From positions 124,001 to 188,000 of IMG/VR virus record IMGVR_UViG_3300044712_000998: DNA of 64,000 bases; one strand, given 5' to 3'. This document shows, piece after piece, positions 6,250 to 12,276 of the stretch (positions are counted from its first letter, which is position 1; every line of letters starts with the position of its first letter). The notes under the pieces were generated by a model that did no database searches, was not told where the DNA came from, and worked only from the letters and a program-made list of their open reading frames with translations. The translations under genes and the position numbers were made by a program. This DNA comes from a virus.

Positions 6250-6434
6250 TGGTACGGGGTGATGGATTTGAACCACCGACCTTCGGGTCATCGCTTCAGG
6301 CAACATCAAAACCGGGTTTAGCCGACCCGGTCTCAACATCTCCTAAAGTTGTCTGAGATCCCACTGTCCCGGCTAAAGGATGGGAGACCTCGTATGACAG
6401 AGCCCGACGCGCTACCAGACTGCGCTACCCCCGT
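6250..6434 (-). tRNA. tRNA-Met (CAT) interrupted by 108 nt in the anticodon loop
   Basis: The 5' part (acceptor ACGGGGG, TA, D-arm GCGC AGTCTGGTA GCGC, stem TCGGG, CTC) and the 3' part (ATGA, stem CCCGA, variable region, T-arm GGTGG TTCAAAT CCATC, acceptor ACCCCGT, ACCA) make a normal tRNA with loop CTCATGA if 6292-6399 is removed. The arms resemble initiator tRNA, but position 1-72 is A-T rather than the initiator mismatch. The insert is structured (TTTAGCCG pairs with CGGCTAAA) and too short for a normal group I intron. The gene is therefore either spliced by an unknown route or broken. Confidence 0.65.
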
Positions 6435-6458
6435 TATGCAGCCCCGAAGGGCTATGGG

Positions 6459-6531
6459 TGCAGAAGCTGGATTCGAACCAGCGGTCTCTGGGATATGAGC
6501 CCAGCGAGGACAACCTCTCCTCCATTCTGCA
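6459..6531 (-). tRNA. tRNA with CAT anticodon (Met or Ile2)
   Basis: Acceptor TGCAGAA/TTCTGCA, D-arm GAGGA..TCCTC, anticodon arm CTGGG-CTCATAT-CCCAG, T-arm GCTGG TTCGAAT CCAGC. The CAT anticodon could be elongator Met or, after lysidine modification, Ile (AUA). Lies upstream of the interrupted tRNA-Met on the same strand. Confidence 0.85.
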
Positions 6532-6652
6532 GTGATAGGTACCCCTCAGATCCAAGCCGAAGCTTGAACCTGCTGGATCCTGAATCTCTATTAGTTCGTG
6601 AGAGCTATAGGGGACTCAAGGTATTATGCGACATATGGGGTGTTTATTAAGT

Positions 6653-6730
6653 ACCCCCGGTAGGGGGTATATGCCTCCCCAGGGGGATCGATCCCCGGTC
6701 AGGGGGATCTGGCCCCCTGGGACCCCCTGG
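6653..6730. repeat. Cluster of GC-rich palindromes between divergent units
   Basis: In under 80 bp: TACCCCC/GGGGGTA hairpin, the 14-bp palindrome GGGGATCGATCCCC, and CAGGGGG/CCCCCTG. The last shares 18 identical bases with the acceptor-like hairpin of Y RNA-like gene 5. It sits between the minus-strand tRNAs and the plus-strand glycosyltransferase promoter, so it may be a regulatory or origin-like site. No gene is seen from 6532 to 6782. Confidence 0.5.
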
Positions 6731-6747
6731 CCGGGGTACTCCATTTA

Positions 6748-6776
6748 TTGACAACTACCCTAGGTACCACTACGGT
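6748..6776 (+). promoter_or_regulatory. Leaderless-type promoter of the glycosyltransferase gene
   Basis: TTGACA, 17-nt spacer, TACGGT, then exactly 6 nt to the ATG. Transcription would start on or next to the start codon, and no ribosome binding site precedes it. Confidence 0.7.
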
Positions 6777-6782
6777 CCGGGA

Positions 6783-7904
6783 ATGGCTGCCCTTCTCGTT
6801 GTCGCCCCCGCCAGGGGGTCCTACACCGGGATCCCGGCTGCCCTGGTACCCCTGATCGCTGCGAAGTTCGAGACCGTCGGGATCCACGGCCCCGAGATCC
6901 CTGGGTTCAAGAGTTACCCAGCTGACGTCGAGTTACCGGCAGCACTGGCTGCTGTAGCCTGGACCCATGTCGTCGTCATGGGGACCCCAGCTGACCTGGA
7001 GCAGTACGTCGCCGCTGGCATCACGTCCACGGCGAGTTCCGCGATCGTCTACGCGTACGCCTTCATCGAGACCCCGTTCCTGGGTCGCACCGTGGCCCCG
7101 TTGGCAACGCACTTCGACTTCTTCGTGGCGACCTCCAACATGGCGGCACAGGCATACCGCAACGTGCTCCTCGATCTCAACGGCAAGGTCCCCAAGGCGG
7201 TGTTCAAGGGGGCCTATGAAACCAAGGTGATCAGGCCTGGTACGGACACCAAGACGTTTGTTCCCATGGATCCCTTCAAGCGGGACTTCAGCCGGGCCGA
7301 GATCCGGGAAGCCATCTTCGGCGACGTCACGGACTCCGATTTCGTCGTAGTCACCTGGGCCCACGATACCGCGGTGACCTTGGCGACGATCAAGCAGCTC
7401 AAGGACCGCATGGCACCGCGGCGGGTCGTCGTGGCCCTGCTCGCCAAGCATCCCTGGATCGAGGCCAGATGCTCCGGTCTCGATCTCGTCTTCGGAACCG
7501 ATGTCAGGCCTCTGTACGGGATCCCCGACGCCGGAACCCGGAACCTGGTCTACAACGCCGCCGACGTCTACCTCTGCGCGGACACCGCGTCGGGTTGGCC
7601 TGGCGACATTCTGGAAGCCCAGGCTGCGGGATGTGTTGTCGCGGCTCCGGATGACCACATCTGGCTGGAACTCATCGAAGGGAAGCGTGGTATCGAGCTG
7701 CCAGCTGGGCTCCTTGAGATCAGGCCGGAGTTCCGGAGACGTGTCCTGCCTGACGCCGCCGCGGAACGCATCGCGAAGGCGTTCTCGACGGATCTTCATA
7801 AGGAGATCCGGGATGTCTGTCTCGTAGAGACCCACCGCAAGGGTTCCGAGTGGGCCTGGACGCGGTGCGCCTCGGAGTGGCTCGGACTCATGGGGCTCCA
7901 GTGA
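6783..7904 (+). CDS. GT-B-fold glycosyltransferase (GT4-like)
   Basis: 373 aa. The N-terminal half is a Rossmann-like domain beginning LLVVAPARGSYTGIPAALV. The C-terminal half carries the hallmark donor-site region of GT4-type enzymes (VYNAADVYLCADTASGWPGD, then ILEAQAAGCVVAAPD, with the conserved E-A-x-A-x-G pattern). It should transfer a sugar from a nucleotide donor in the cytoplasm; the acceptor is unknown. It has no ribosome binding site and is read from a leaderless promoter. Its stop overlaps the next glycosyltransferase start (GTGA), so the two are coupled and likely act on the same glycan. Confidence 0.82.
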   Translation: MAALLVVAPARGSYTGIPAALVPLIAAKFETVGIHGPEIPGFKSYPADVELPAALAAVAWTHVVVMGTPADLEQYVAAGITSTASSAIVYAYAFIETPFLGRTVAPLATHFDFFVATSNMAAQAYRNVLLDLNGKVPKAVFKGAYETKVIRPGTDTKTFVPMDPFKRDFSRAEIREAIFGDVTDSDFVVVTWAHDTAVTLATIKQLKDRMAPRRVVVALLAKHPWIEARCSGLDLVFGTDVRPLYGIPDAGTRNLVYNAADVYLCADTASGWPGDILEAQAAGCVVAAPDDHIWLELIEGKRGIELPAGLLEIRPEFRRRVLPDAAAERIAKAFSTDLHKEIRDVCLVETHRKGSEWAWTRCASEWLGLMGLQ

Positions 7905-9586
7905 TCCCAAACACCTGGCACTTCATCCATCTCCAGAAGCCGTTGAACGGGAAACAGATGGTGCCGTTCTGCGGGATGCAGTACGCCGCCCTGTTGTCCT
8001 GCGCGGAGACCCAGAAGCCGGACCGCATCGTGGTGTGGTCCGATGGGCCCATGGATGGCTTGGAGTGGTTCGAGCGCGCCGTGATTCGGGCCCGGGACTT
8101 CTATAAGGTTCCCATTGAGGCTAGGTACAAGGAGTTCAAGCACGTCCATAAGGGTCGTCGGATCCCGTATCCTGGTTTGATGACGGACTTCGCGCGGTTC
8201 GAGATCATCTATGAACATGGCGGGATCTACGCCGACATCGACTCCATCTTCCTGAAGCCAATTCGTTCGATGCCGGCCTGGAACGACGACGTCGTCATGG
8301 CCTGTGAAGAGATCTGGGGAAACGGCGAAGTCTCGCTGGTATCCTCGGTCCTCGCAGCCCCGGTTAAACATATCGTGCTGCAGGCCCTGCTGGCCTACGA
8401 TGAGCCAGGCGACTTCGATGAGCGGAACGCGGTGTTCACCAAACGCGCGTTCAAGACCGTAGCCGATAAGCTTCCCGGTCAGTTCATCGGACTCCGGACC
8501 GAACCGAATCCTGTCCCAGCTTGGACTGATGAAGGTAAGTCCAGAATGTTCATGGATACCTCGTATCCCATGGACTCAGCTTATATCGTTGCGCTCGGGC
8601 TGTCCGTGAACTGGTACTACCTGCAGTTCGCCTCGGAGATCGGCGTCTTCGAGATGCAGAACTCGTACCACGCCGCGATACGGAAGTACTTCGATAAGCC
8701 GGCACTGGATCTCACCGCGATCATGCCGGTGTGCATCGACAGCACGGACCGCTTCGAAAACATCATGACGGTGACGACCTACATGTTGGAGCGGCTCTGC
8801 ATCCCGCAGATCTTCATCGTGGAGTACGACACCCGTCCCAGGCTCGCTGAGTTCTTCCTGGATAAGCCGGGGATCCGGTACTTCTTCGTGCAGCGGGAAC
8901 CTGGGGCGCTGTGGTCCAGGACGAGGCCCGTGAACACCGCGTTGCAGTGGGTCGAAACAGAGGCCGTGGCGATCTGGGACACCGACGCCCTGATCTCCAT
9001 GGGGCAAGTCACTGGGGCCTACTACGCTGTCACCAAGGCCGGGCATGCTGCCGCGACGCCGTTCAACACGCTTTACCACATCGGTCGGAAACATCTCGCC
9101 GCGGTCAAAGCTGGTCGCTTCAACTTCGGTGTCGTCAATGACCCCAAGGAAGTTCTCTGGAAGATCAACATGGCGGTGGCCCAGGCCTGCGTGTTCCTGA
9201 ACACCGCGAAGTTCAAACACGCCAGGGGCATGAGCGAGCTGTTCTGGGGCTGGGGTGCCGAGGACGACGAACTCCTGCTCCGGTACACCAAGATCTATGG
9301 TCCCGCGATCCAACTCCGGGCTCCGCTGGTTCACTTCGCTCACACCAGAACCCCCAGCTGTTTCCCTGACAAAATGCACGGCAAGCTGAACGAGGGGGAA
9401 CGGCAGCGCATCATGAACTGGACGCCCGATGAGATCAGGGCGTATTACGGGATCACGGCTGACGTCGGGAAATACAGTACGTCGAACCACCCGGACCCCG
9501 TCGATGCCGCGCTGGAGGCCGATATCCAGAAGACCTATAAAAAGGTCGAGGCGCAGCCGGGTGTGCCGACGTACCGCGAAACCTGA
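7901..9586 (+). CDS. Two-domain glycosyltransferase (GT32-like plus GT7-like)
   Basis: 561 aa from a GTG that overlaps the previous stop; an earlier in-frame ATG would overlap by 54 nt. Residues 1-about 270 resemble the GT32/DXD sugar transferases: DFARFEIIYEHGGIYADID with the metal-binding D-x-D at 112-114. Residues about 290-500 resemble a GT-A galactosyltransferase of the GT7 type: an AIWDTDA motif and WGWGAEDDELLLRY from 449. Each domain could add one sugar, making this a bifunctional enzyme that extends a glycan. Acceptor and linkage are not deducible. Confidence 0.82.
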   Translation: MIPNTWHFIHLQKPLNGKQMVPFCGMQYAALLSCAETQKPDRIVVWSDGPMDGLEWFERAVIRARDFYKVPIEARYKEFKHVHKGRRIPYPGLMTDFARFEIIYEHGGIYADIDSIFLKPIRSMPAWNDDVVMACEEIWGNGEVSLVSSVLAAPVKHIVLQALLAYDEPGDFDERNAVFTKRAFKTVADKLPGQFIGLRTEPNPVPAWTDEGKSRMFMDTSYPMDSAYIVALGLSVNWYYLQFASEIGVFEMQNSYHAAIRKYFDKPALDLTAIMPVCIDSTDRFENIMTVTTYMLERLCIPQIFIVEYDTRPRLAEFFLDKPGIRYFFVQREPGALWSRTRPVNTALQWVETEAVAIWDTDALISMGQVTGAYYAVTKAGHAAATPFNTLYHIGRKHLAAVKAGRFNFGVVNDPKEVLWKINMAVAQACVFLNTAKFKHARGMSELFWGWGAEDDELLLRYTKIYGPAIQLRAPLVHFAHTRTPSCFPDKMHGKLNEGERQRIMNWTPDEIRAYYGITADVGKYSTSNHPDPVDAALEADIQKTYKKVEAQPGVPTYRET

Positions 9587-9647
9587 GGCGCTCAGACCCA
9601 CTAACGTACTCGTGAACCGAGTAAACCACTACCACCAGGAGGCCCAC

Positions 9648-9980
9648 ATGCTTAGCTCATCCAACCCAACCACCCGCTCCCCGTCTACCCTTCGGGGCAT
9701 CAGCAGCGATCTCGACACGCTGCGCAAGGATCAGATCGAGGAGCTGGCGCTGCTCGAGCTCGTCCGCAATACCCTCCATGACCAGATCCATGGCCCCTCC
9801 CCGGCCGCCGAGAAGACCGAGGGCAAGGGGTGCTGTGGTGGCGGACTGTCTGATCTCGTATCCGTCTTGGAAGTGCAGCGCCGCGAGCGCCTCGATGTGA
9901 TCCGTTCGATCCGTGAACTCATCGAAGCGTCACCGTCGGCGCCCCTGGCCTCTGGCATAAGCCAGGGTGTCCGCCGCTAG
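9648..9980 (+). CDS. Hypothetical protein, 110 aa, with Cys-Cys motif
   Basis: ATG with a strong CAGGAGG 9 nt upstream. Mostly helical, with two amphipathic segments (residues about 18-48 and 70-95) around a Gly-rich GKGCCGGGLSD turn. No transmembrane segment and no recognised family. Followed by its own promoter/terminator region. Confidence 0.65.
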   Translation: MLSSSNPTTRSPSTLRGISSDLDTLRKDQIEELALLELVRNTLHDQIHGPSPAAEKTEGKGCCGGGLSDLVSVLEVQRRERLDVIRSIRELIEASPSAPLASGISQGVRR

Positions 9981-9984
9981 AAAC

Positions 9985-10012
9985 TTGACGTGTTCAAAGG
10001 AACACATACGGT
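9985..10012 (+). promoter_or_regulatory. Promoter for a short transcript
   Basis: TTGACG, 16-nt spacer, TACGGT: same -10 box as two of the leaderless promoters. It reads into about 120 nt that end in a terminator. Confidence 0.6.
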
Positions 10013-10018
10013 GCTAAC

Positions 10019-10138
10019 GTCGTGACCAAGATCTCGTTAGTTCGCTCCTATTTGTCCTCACTGCTTACGCAGTAGAGCTGGGAGCTTCATCGCGGTTGTG
10101 ATGGACCCCCGGCTGCTAGGCCGGGGGTTCCGCTTTTA
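10019..10138 (+). ncRNA. Short promoter-to-terminator transcript (small RNA or 17-aa leader)
   Basis: Bounded by a good promoter and an 8-bp stem terminator, this stretch holds only a 17-codon GTG frame (10022-10075; MTKISLVRSYLSSLLTQ) without a ribosome binding site. Either a small RNA, a leader peptide, or the 5' leader of the tRNA cluster. Confidence 0.35.
10106..10138 (+). terminator. Terminator of the short transcript
   Basis: Stem CCCCCGGC/GCCGGGGG, 6-nt loop, then TTCCGCTTTT. Confidence 0.75.
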
Positions 10139-10177
10139 GGGCCACCCCCGGAATCCCGGAGGTGGCCCTTTTCTTTG
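10139..10177 (+). terminator. Second terminator ahead of the tRNA cluster
   Basis: Stem GGGCCACC/GGTGGCCC with an inner CCGG-rich pairing, then TTTTCTTT. Directly follows the first terminator; the tRNA cluster begins 10 nt later, so some read-through or processing is implied. Confidence 0.75.
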
Positions 10178-10186
10178 ATAATTCAC

Positions 10187-10263
10187 GCCGGAATGATGCA
10201 ACAGGAGACATGCTTGGCTCAGAACCAAGATCTATGTGGGTTCGACTCCCACTTCCGGTACCA
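10187..10263 (+). tRNA. tRNA-Leu (CAG), short variable loop
   Basis: Acceptor GCCGGAA/TTCCGGT, anticodon arm CTTGG-CTCAGAA-CCAAG, T-arm GTGGG TTCGACT CCCAC, CCA encoded. The anticodon reads Leu, but the variable region is only about 6 nt, unlike the long arm of bacterial tRNA-Leu. Confidence 0.8.
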
Positions 10264-10266
10264 CAT

Positions 10267-10356
10267 GGGATGAGGTCATAAGGTACGACGGCAGTGCGGC
10301 TGGCTGTAAACCAGTTCCCTTCGGGGCAAGAGGTTCGACTCCTCCCCATCCCACCA
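10267..10356 (+). tRNA. tRNA-Tyr (GTA)
   Basis: Class II fold: anticodon arm CTGG-CTGTAAA-CCAG, long variable arm TTCCC TTC GGGGCA, T-arm GAGG TTCGACT CCTC, CCA encoded. Confidence 0.9.
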
Positions 10357-10359
10357 GAC

Positions 10360-10436
10360 GCGCCTGTAACCCAACGGCAGAGGTGCTCCACTCAAAATGG
10401 AGTCAGTTGGTGGTTCGAGTCCACCCAGGCGTACCA
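10360..10436 (+). tRNA. tRNA-Leu (CAA), short variable loop
   Basis: Acceptor GCGCCTG/CAGGCGT, anticodon arm CTCCA-CTCAAAA-TGGAG, T-arm GGTGG TTCGAGT CCACC, CCA encoded. Variable region TCAGTT is short for a Leu tRNA. Confidence 0.82.
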
Positions 10437-10437
10437 C

Positions 10438-10509
10438 GCCGCGTAGCCCAACTGGCAGAGGCGCTACGTTGAGGTCGTAGATGTTGGGGGTTCGAATCCC
10501 TCCGCGGCG
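10438..10509 (+). tRNA. tRNA-Leu (GAG), short variable loop
   Basis: Acceptor GCCGCG/CGCGGC, anticodon arm CTACG-TTGAGGT-CGTAG with G37, T-arm GGGGG TTCGAAT CCCTC. CCA is not encoded. Variable region ATGTT is short for a Leu tRNA. Confidence 0.78.
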
Positions 10510-10513
10510 ACTT

Positions 10514-10601
10514 GGAAGCGCTGAGCACTGGCGCGCTCAACAGTCTTGAAAACTGCCGTGCCTTACTGGCACTGGGGGTTCGACTCCCTCCGCTTCCGCC
10601 A
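10514..10601 (+). tRNA. tRNA-Ser (TGA)
   Basis: Class II fold: acceptor GGAAGCG/CGCTTCC, anticodon arm CAGT-CTTGAAA-ACTG, long variable arm GTGCC TTACT GGCAC, T-arm GGGG TTCGACT CCCT, GCCA end. Confidence 0.9.
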
Positions 10602-10629
10602 CTTGCAAATTGAGCCCGTAGAGCTGCTG

Positions 10630-10658
10630 TTGCTGGGACCAGGAGACGCCGGTAACTT
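10630..10658 (+). promoter_or_regulatory. Leaderless-type promoter of the 158-aa gene
   Basis: TTGCTG, 17-nt spacer, TAACTT, then 6 nt to the ATG. A GGAG occurs inside the spacer but is too far from the ATG to serve as a ribosome binding site. Confidence 0.55.
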
Positions 10659-10664
10659 GTCGAC

Positions 10665-11141
10665 ATGACCACACTGCCATCCTCCTCGGTCCGCTATCTG
10701 AGCCGCCATAAGACCGCGCTGGATGATCTCGCGGCGGGGCAAGGCGGCGGTACCAGCGATTTCACCACGATCGACACCATCATCGATTTCGCTGGAAACA
10801 CGGACCACATCGTCACGTTACCGTTCCAGGTCCCAGCAGAGGCTGGGCTGTACTCGTTTTCGGCGATCATCATCGAAGAGCTCGTGACCACCGATGAGGC
10901 CCCTTGGGCAGAGATTCAGATCGGCAGCCGCTACGCCAATCTGGATGATGTCTTCGTCAACACGAAGAAGTCGAACGTGTACACGCTCTCAGGCAACACG
11001 CAGCTGACTGCCACGTTCTCGTTTTCGGCGCTGCCGATCACGATCACCTGTCGCGGCTCCGACAACGACAAAGCTTTCACTGCGGGAAAGATCCGCCTGA
11101 AGGTCAACTACCTGAACACGTTGCCGCCAGATAACGTCTAA
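10665..11141 (+). CDS. Hypothetical protein, 158 aa, beta-rich C-terminus
   Basis: Starts 6 nt after a -10 box, hence probably leaderless. Residues 1-35 are polar; residues about 40-155 alternate short hydrophobic strands with Thr/Ser-rich turns (HIVTLPFQVP, GLYSFSAIIIEELV, ATFSFSALPITITCRG), like a compact beta-sandwich of a virion decoration or fibre-associated protein. No family recognised and it is far from the main structural block. Confidence 0.65.
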   Translation: MTTLPSSSVRYLSRHKTALDDLAAGQGGGTSDFTTIDTIIDFAGNTDHIVTLPFQVPAEAGLYSFSAIIIEELVTTDEAPWAEIQIGSRYANLDDVFVNTKKSNVYTLSGNTQLTATFSFSALPITITCRGSDNDKAFTAGKIRLKVNYLNTLPPDNV

Positions 11142-11146
11142 GCCTC

Positions 11147-11174
11147 TTGCAAAACGGCTGGGCACCGCTAGGTA
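11147..11174 (+). promoter_or_regulatory. Leaderless-type promoter of the HAD gene
   Basis: TTGCAA, 16-nt spacer, TAGGTA, then TCTGAG and the ATG. No ribosome binding site is present. Confidence 0.6.
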
Positions 11175-11180
11175 TCTGAG

Positions 11181-11570
11181 ATGCCTGACCTCCCCGCTAT
11201 TGTCGCCGTCGACTTCGATGGGACCTGCGTCGATCACCGGTTCCCTGCCGTAGGTATCGACGCTCCAGGATCTGTGGCTGTTCTGCGAGCCATGGAAGCG
11301 GCTGGGACCAAGCTGATCCTGTGGACGATGCGCAGCGGACCCCAGCTCGCCGATGCCGTGATGTGGTTTACACGTCACGGCATCAAGCTGTGGGGGATCC
11401 TGGAGAACCCGGAACAGCACACCTGGACGGCATCCCCGAAAGCGTACGCCCAGCTCTACATCGATGACGCCGCGTTCGGATGCCCACTGATCCAGCCTGA
11501 GGGTTTCAAGCGGCCCTGCGTGGACTGGGCCGCTGTCGCTAGACACTTCGAAATCGACGTTACGCTGTAG
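11181..11570 (+). CDS. HAD-superfamily phosphohydrolase
   Basis: 129 aa, a minimal cap-less HAD fold. Motif I is VAVDFDGTCVD (nucleophile Asp 10, general acid Asp 12), motif II is LILWTMRSG, and a C-terminal YIDDAAFG supplies the acidic metal-binding residues. The small size and the GTCVD-x4-P form resemble nucleotide or polynucleotide-end phosphatases carried by phages. It should act in the cytoplasm on a phosphate monoester; the substrate is not known. It is read from a leaderless promoter and followed by a terminator. Confidence 0.82.
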   Translation: MPDLPAIVAVDFDGTCVDHRFPAVGIDAPGSVAVLRAMEAAGTKLILWTMRSGPQLADAVMWFTRHGIKLWGILENPEQHTWTASPKAYAQLYIDDAAFGCPLIQPEGFKRPCVDWAAVARHFEIDVTL

Positions 11571-11575
11571 CCCAG

Positions 11576-11650
11576 ATGACCGCTTCGACGCCCAATCCGA
11601 CGAACACGCAACAGCCACCGACACGGTTGGCCGCGGTTCTCGGCGTCTAA
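11576..11650 (+). CDS. Possible 24-aa peptide
   Basis: An ATG frame (MTASTPNPTNTQQPPTRLAA...) directly after the HAD stop and before the terminator. No ribosome binding site. Thr/Pro-rich, unlike neighbours. It may be noise in a 3' untranslated region. Confidence 0.2.
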   Translation: MTASTPNPTNTQQPPTRLAAVLGV

Positions 11651-11678
11651 GCGATTCCCTCGCTTCAGATCTCCCAGA

Positions 11679-11718
11679 GAGCCCCGGCCAGTGGTCGGGG
11701 CTCCGCTCTTTTATTTTA
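11679..11718 (+). terminator. Terminator after the HAD gene
   Basis: Stem GAGCCCCG/CGGGGCTC followed by CGCTCTTTTATTTT. Separates the HAD unit from the second tRNA cluster. Confidence 0.8.
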
Positions 11719-11733
11719 TCTATGACGTAGTTC

Positions 11734-11804
11734 GCCGCTGAAGCTCTAAGGCCGAGCTCCTGTTTTGTAAGCAGGGGGACTGGGTTCGATTCCCGGCGGT
11801 GGCA
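11734..11804 (+). tRNA. tRNA-Thr (TGT)
   Basis: Acceptor GCCGCTG/CGGTGGC, anticodon arm CCTGT-TTTGTAA-GCAGG, T-arm CTGGG TTCGATT CCCGG. CCA is not encoded. Confidence 0.85.
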
Positions 11805-11805
11805 T

Positions 11806-11881
11806 GCTGTCCTAGCTCAACTGGCAGAGCACCTGCTTCGTAAGCAGGGGGTTACCGGTTCAACTCCGGTGGACAGCACCA
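11806..11881 (+). tRNA. tRNA-Thr (CGT)
   Basis: Acceptor GCTGTCC/GGACAGC, D-arm GCTC..GAGC, anticodon arm CCTGC-TTCGTAA-GCAGG, T-arm ACCGG TTCAACT CCGGT, CCA encoded. Confidence 0.92.
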
Positions 11882-11884
11882 CAC

Positions 11885-11961
11885 CTGAACGTAGCTCAGC
11901 CTGGCAGAGCACTTGGCTTGGGACCAAGGGGCCGGAGGTTCGAATCCTCTCGTTCAGACCA
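11885..11961 (+). tRNA. tRNA-Pro (TGG)
   Basis: Acceptor CTGAACG/CGTTCAG, anticodon arm CTTGG-CTTGGGA-CCAAG, T-arm GGAGG TTCGAAT CCTCT, ACCA end. Confidence 0.92.
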
Positions 11962-11963
11962 CA

Positions 11964-12049
11964 CCTGTGCTGGCGTAAGCGGAAATGAATACCGCCAGAA
12001 TGTTCAACGTCCCGTATCGACGGAGATGCAGGCCGATCCTGCGCACAGG
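11964..12049 (+). ncRNA. Cloverleaf-like RNA between tRNA genes
   Basis: 86 nt. CCTGTGC pairs with GCACAGG and encloses three hairpins: CTGGCG/CGCCAG, CGTC/GACG, and GCAGG/CCTGC directly abutting the closing stem, as the T-arm does in a tRNA. The T-loop motif TTCRA and an anticodon loop are absent. It could be a degenerate tRNA, a tRNA-like decoy or a spacer. Confidence 0.4.
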
Positions 12050-12055
12050 GTTCAT

Positions 12056-12130
12056 TCCGAGGTAGCTCAGCGGTAGAGCAAGGCACTGTTAATGCCAAGG
12101 TCGCAGGTTCGAGCCCTGCCCTCGGAGCCA
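12056..12130 (+). tRNA. tRNA-Asn (GTT)
   Basis: Acceptor TCCGAGG/CCTCGGA, D-arm GCTC AGCGGTA GAGC, anticodon arm GGCA-CTGTTAA-TGCC, T-arm GCAGG TTCGAGC CCTGC, GCCA end. Confidence 0.93.
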
Positions 12131-12204
12131 TGGGGAATCGTTCAACGGTAGGACTCCGGATTCTGACTCCGGCAACCTAGGTTCGAATCCTAGTTCCCCA
12201 ACCA
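12131..12204 (+). tRNA. tRNA-Gln (CTG)
   Basis: Acceptor TGGGGAA/TTCCCCA, anticodon arm CCGGA-TTCTGAC-TCCGG, T-arm CTAGG TTCGAAT CCTAG, ACCA end. Confidence 0.92.
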
Positions 12205-12205
12205 C

Positions 12206-12276
12206 CGCGTCATGATGTAACGGCAGCATCTGGGTCTTTGACACCCGGCGACCAGGTTCGAATCCTGGTGACGCGA
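12206..12276 (+). tRNA. tRNA-Gln (TTG)
   Basis: Acceptor CGCGTCA/TGACGCG, anticodon arm TGGGT-CTTTGAC-ACCCG, T-arm CCAGG TTCGAAT CCTGG. CCA is not encoded. Its last base abuts the stop codon of the convergent methyltransferase. Confidence 0.88.

Noticed and set aside
6292-6399. Group I intron in the tRNA-Met gene
   Set aside because: Only 108 nt, with no recognisable P3-P7 core; kept as an unexplained insert.
11817-12131. Minus-strand protein over the second tRNA cluster (AGLEPATLALTVPCS...)
   Set aside because: This is the well-known false translation of tRNA genes on the opposite strand.
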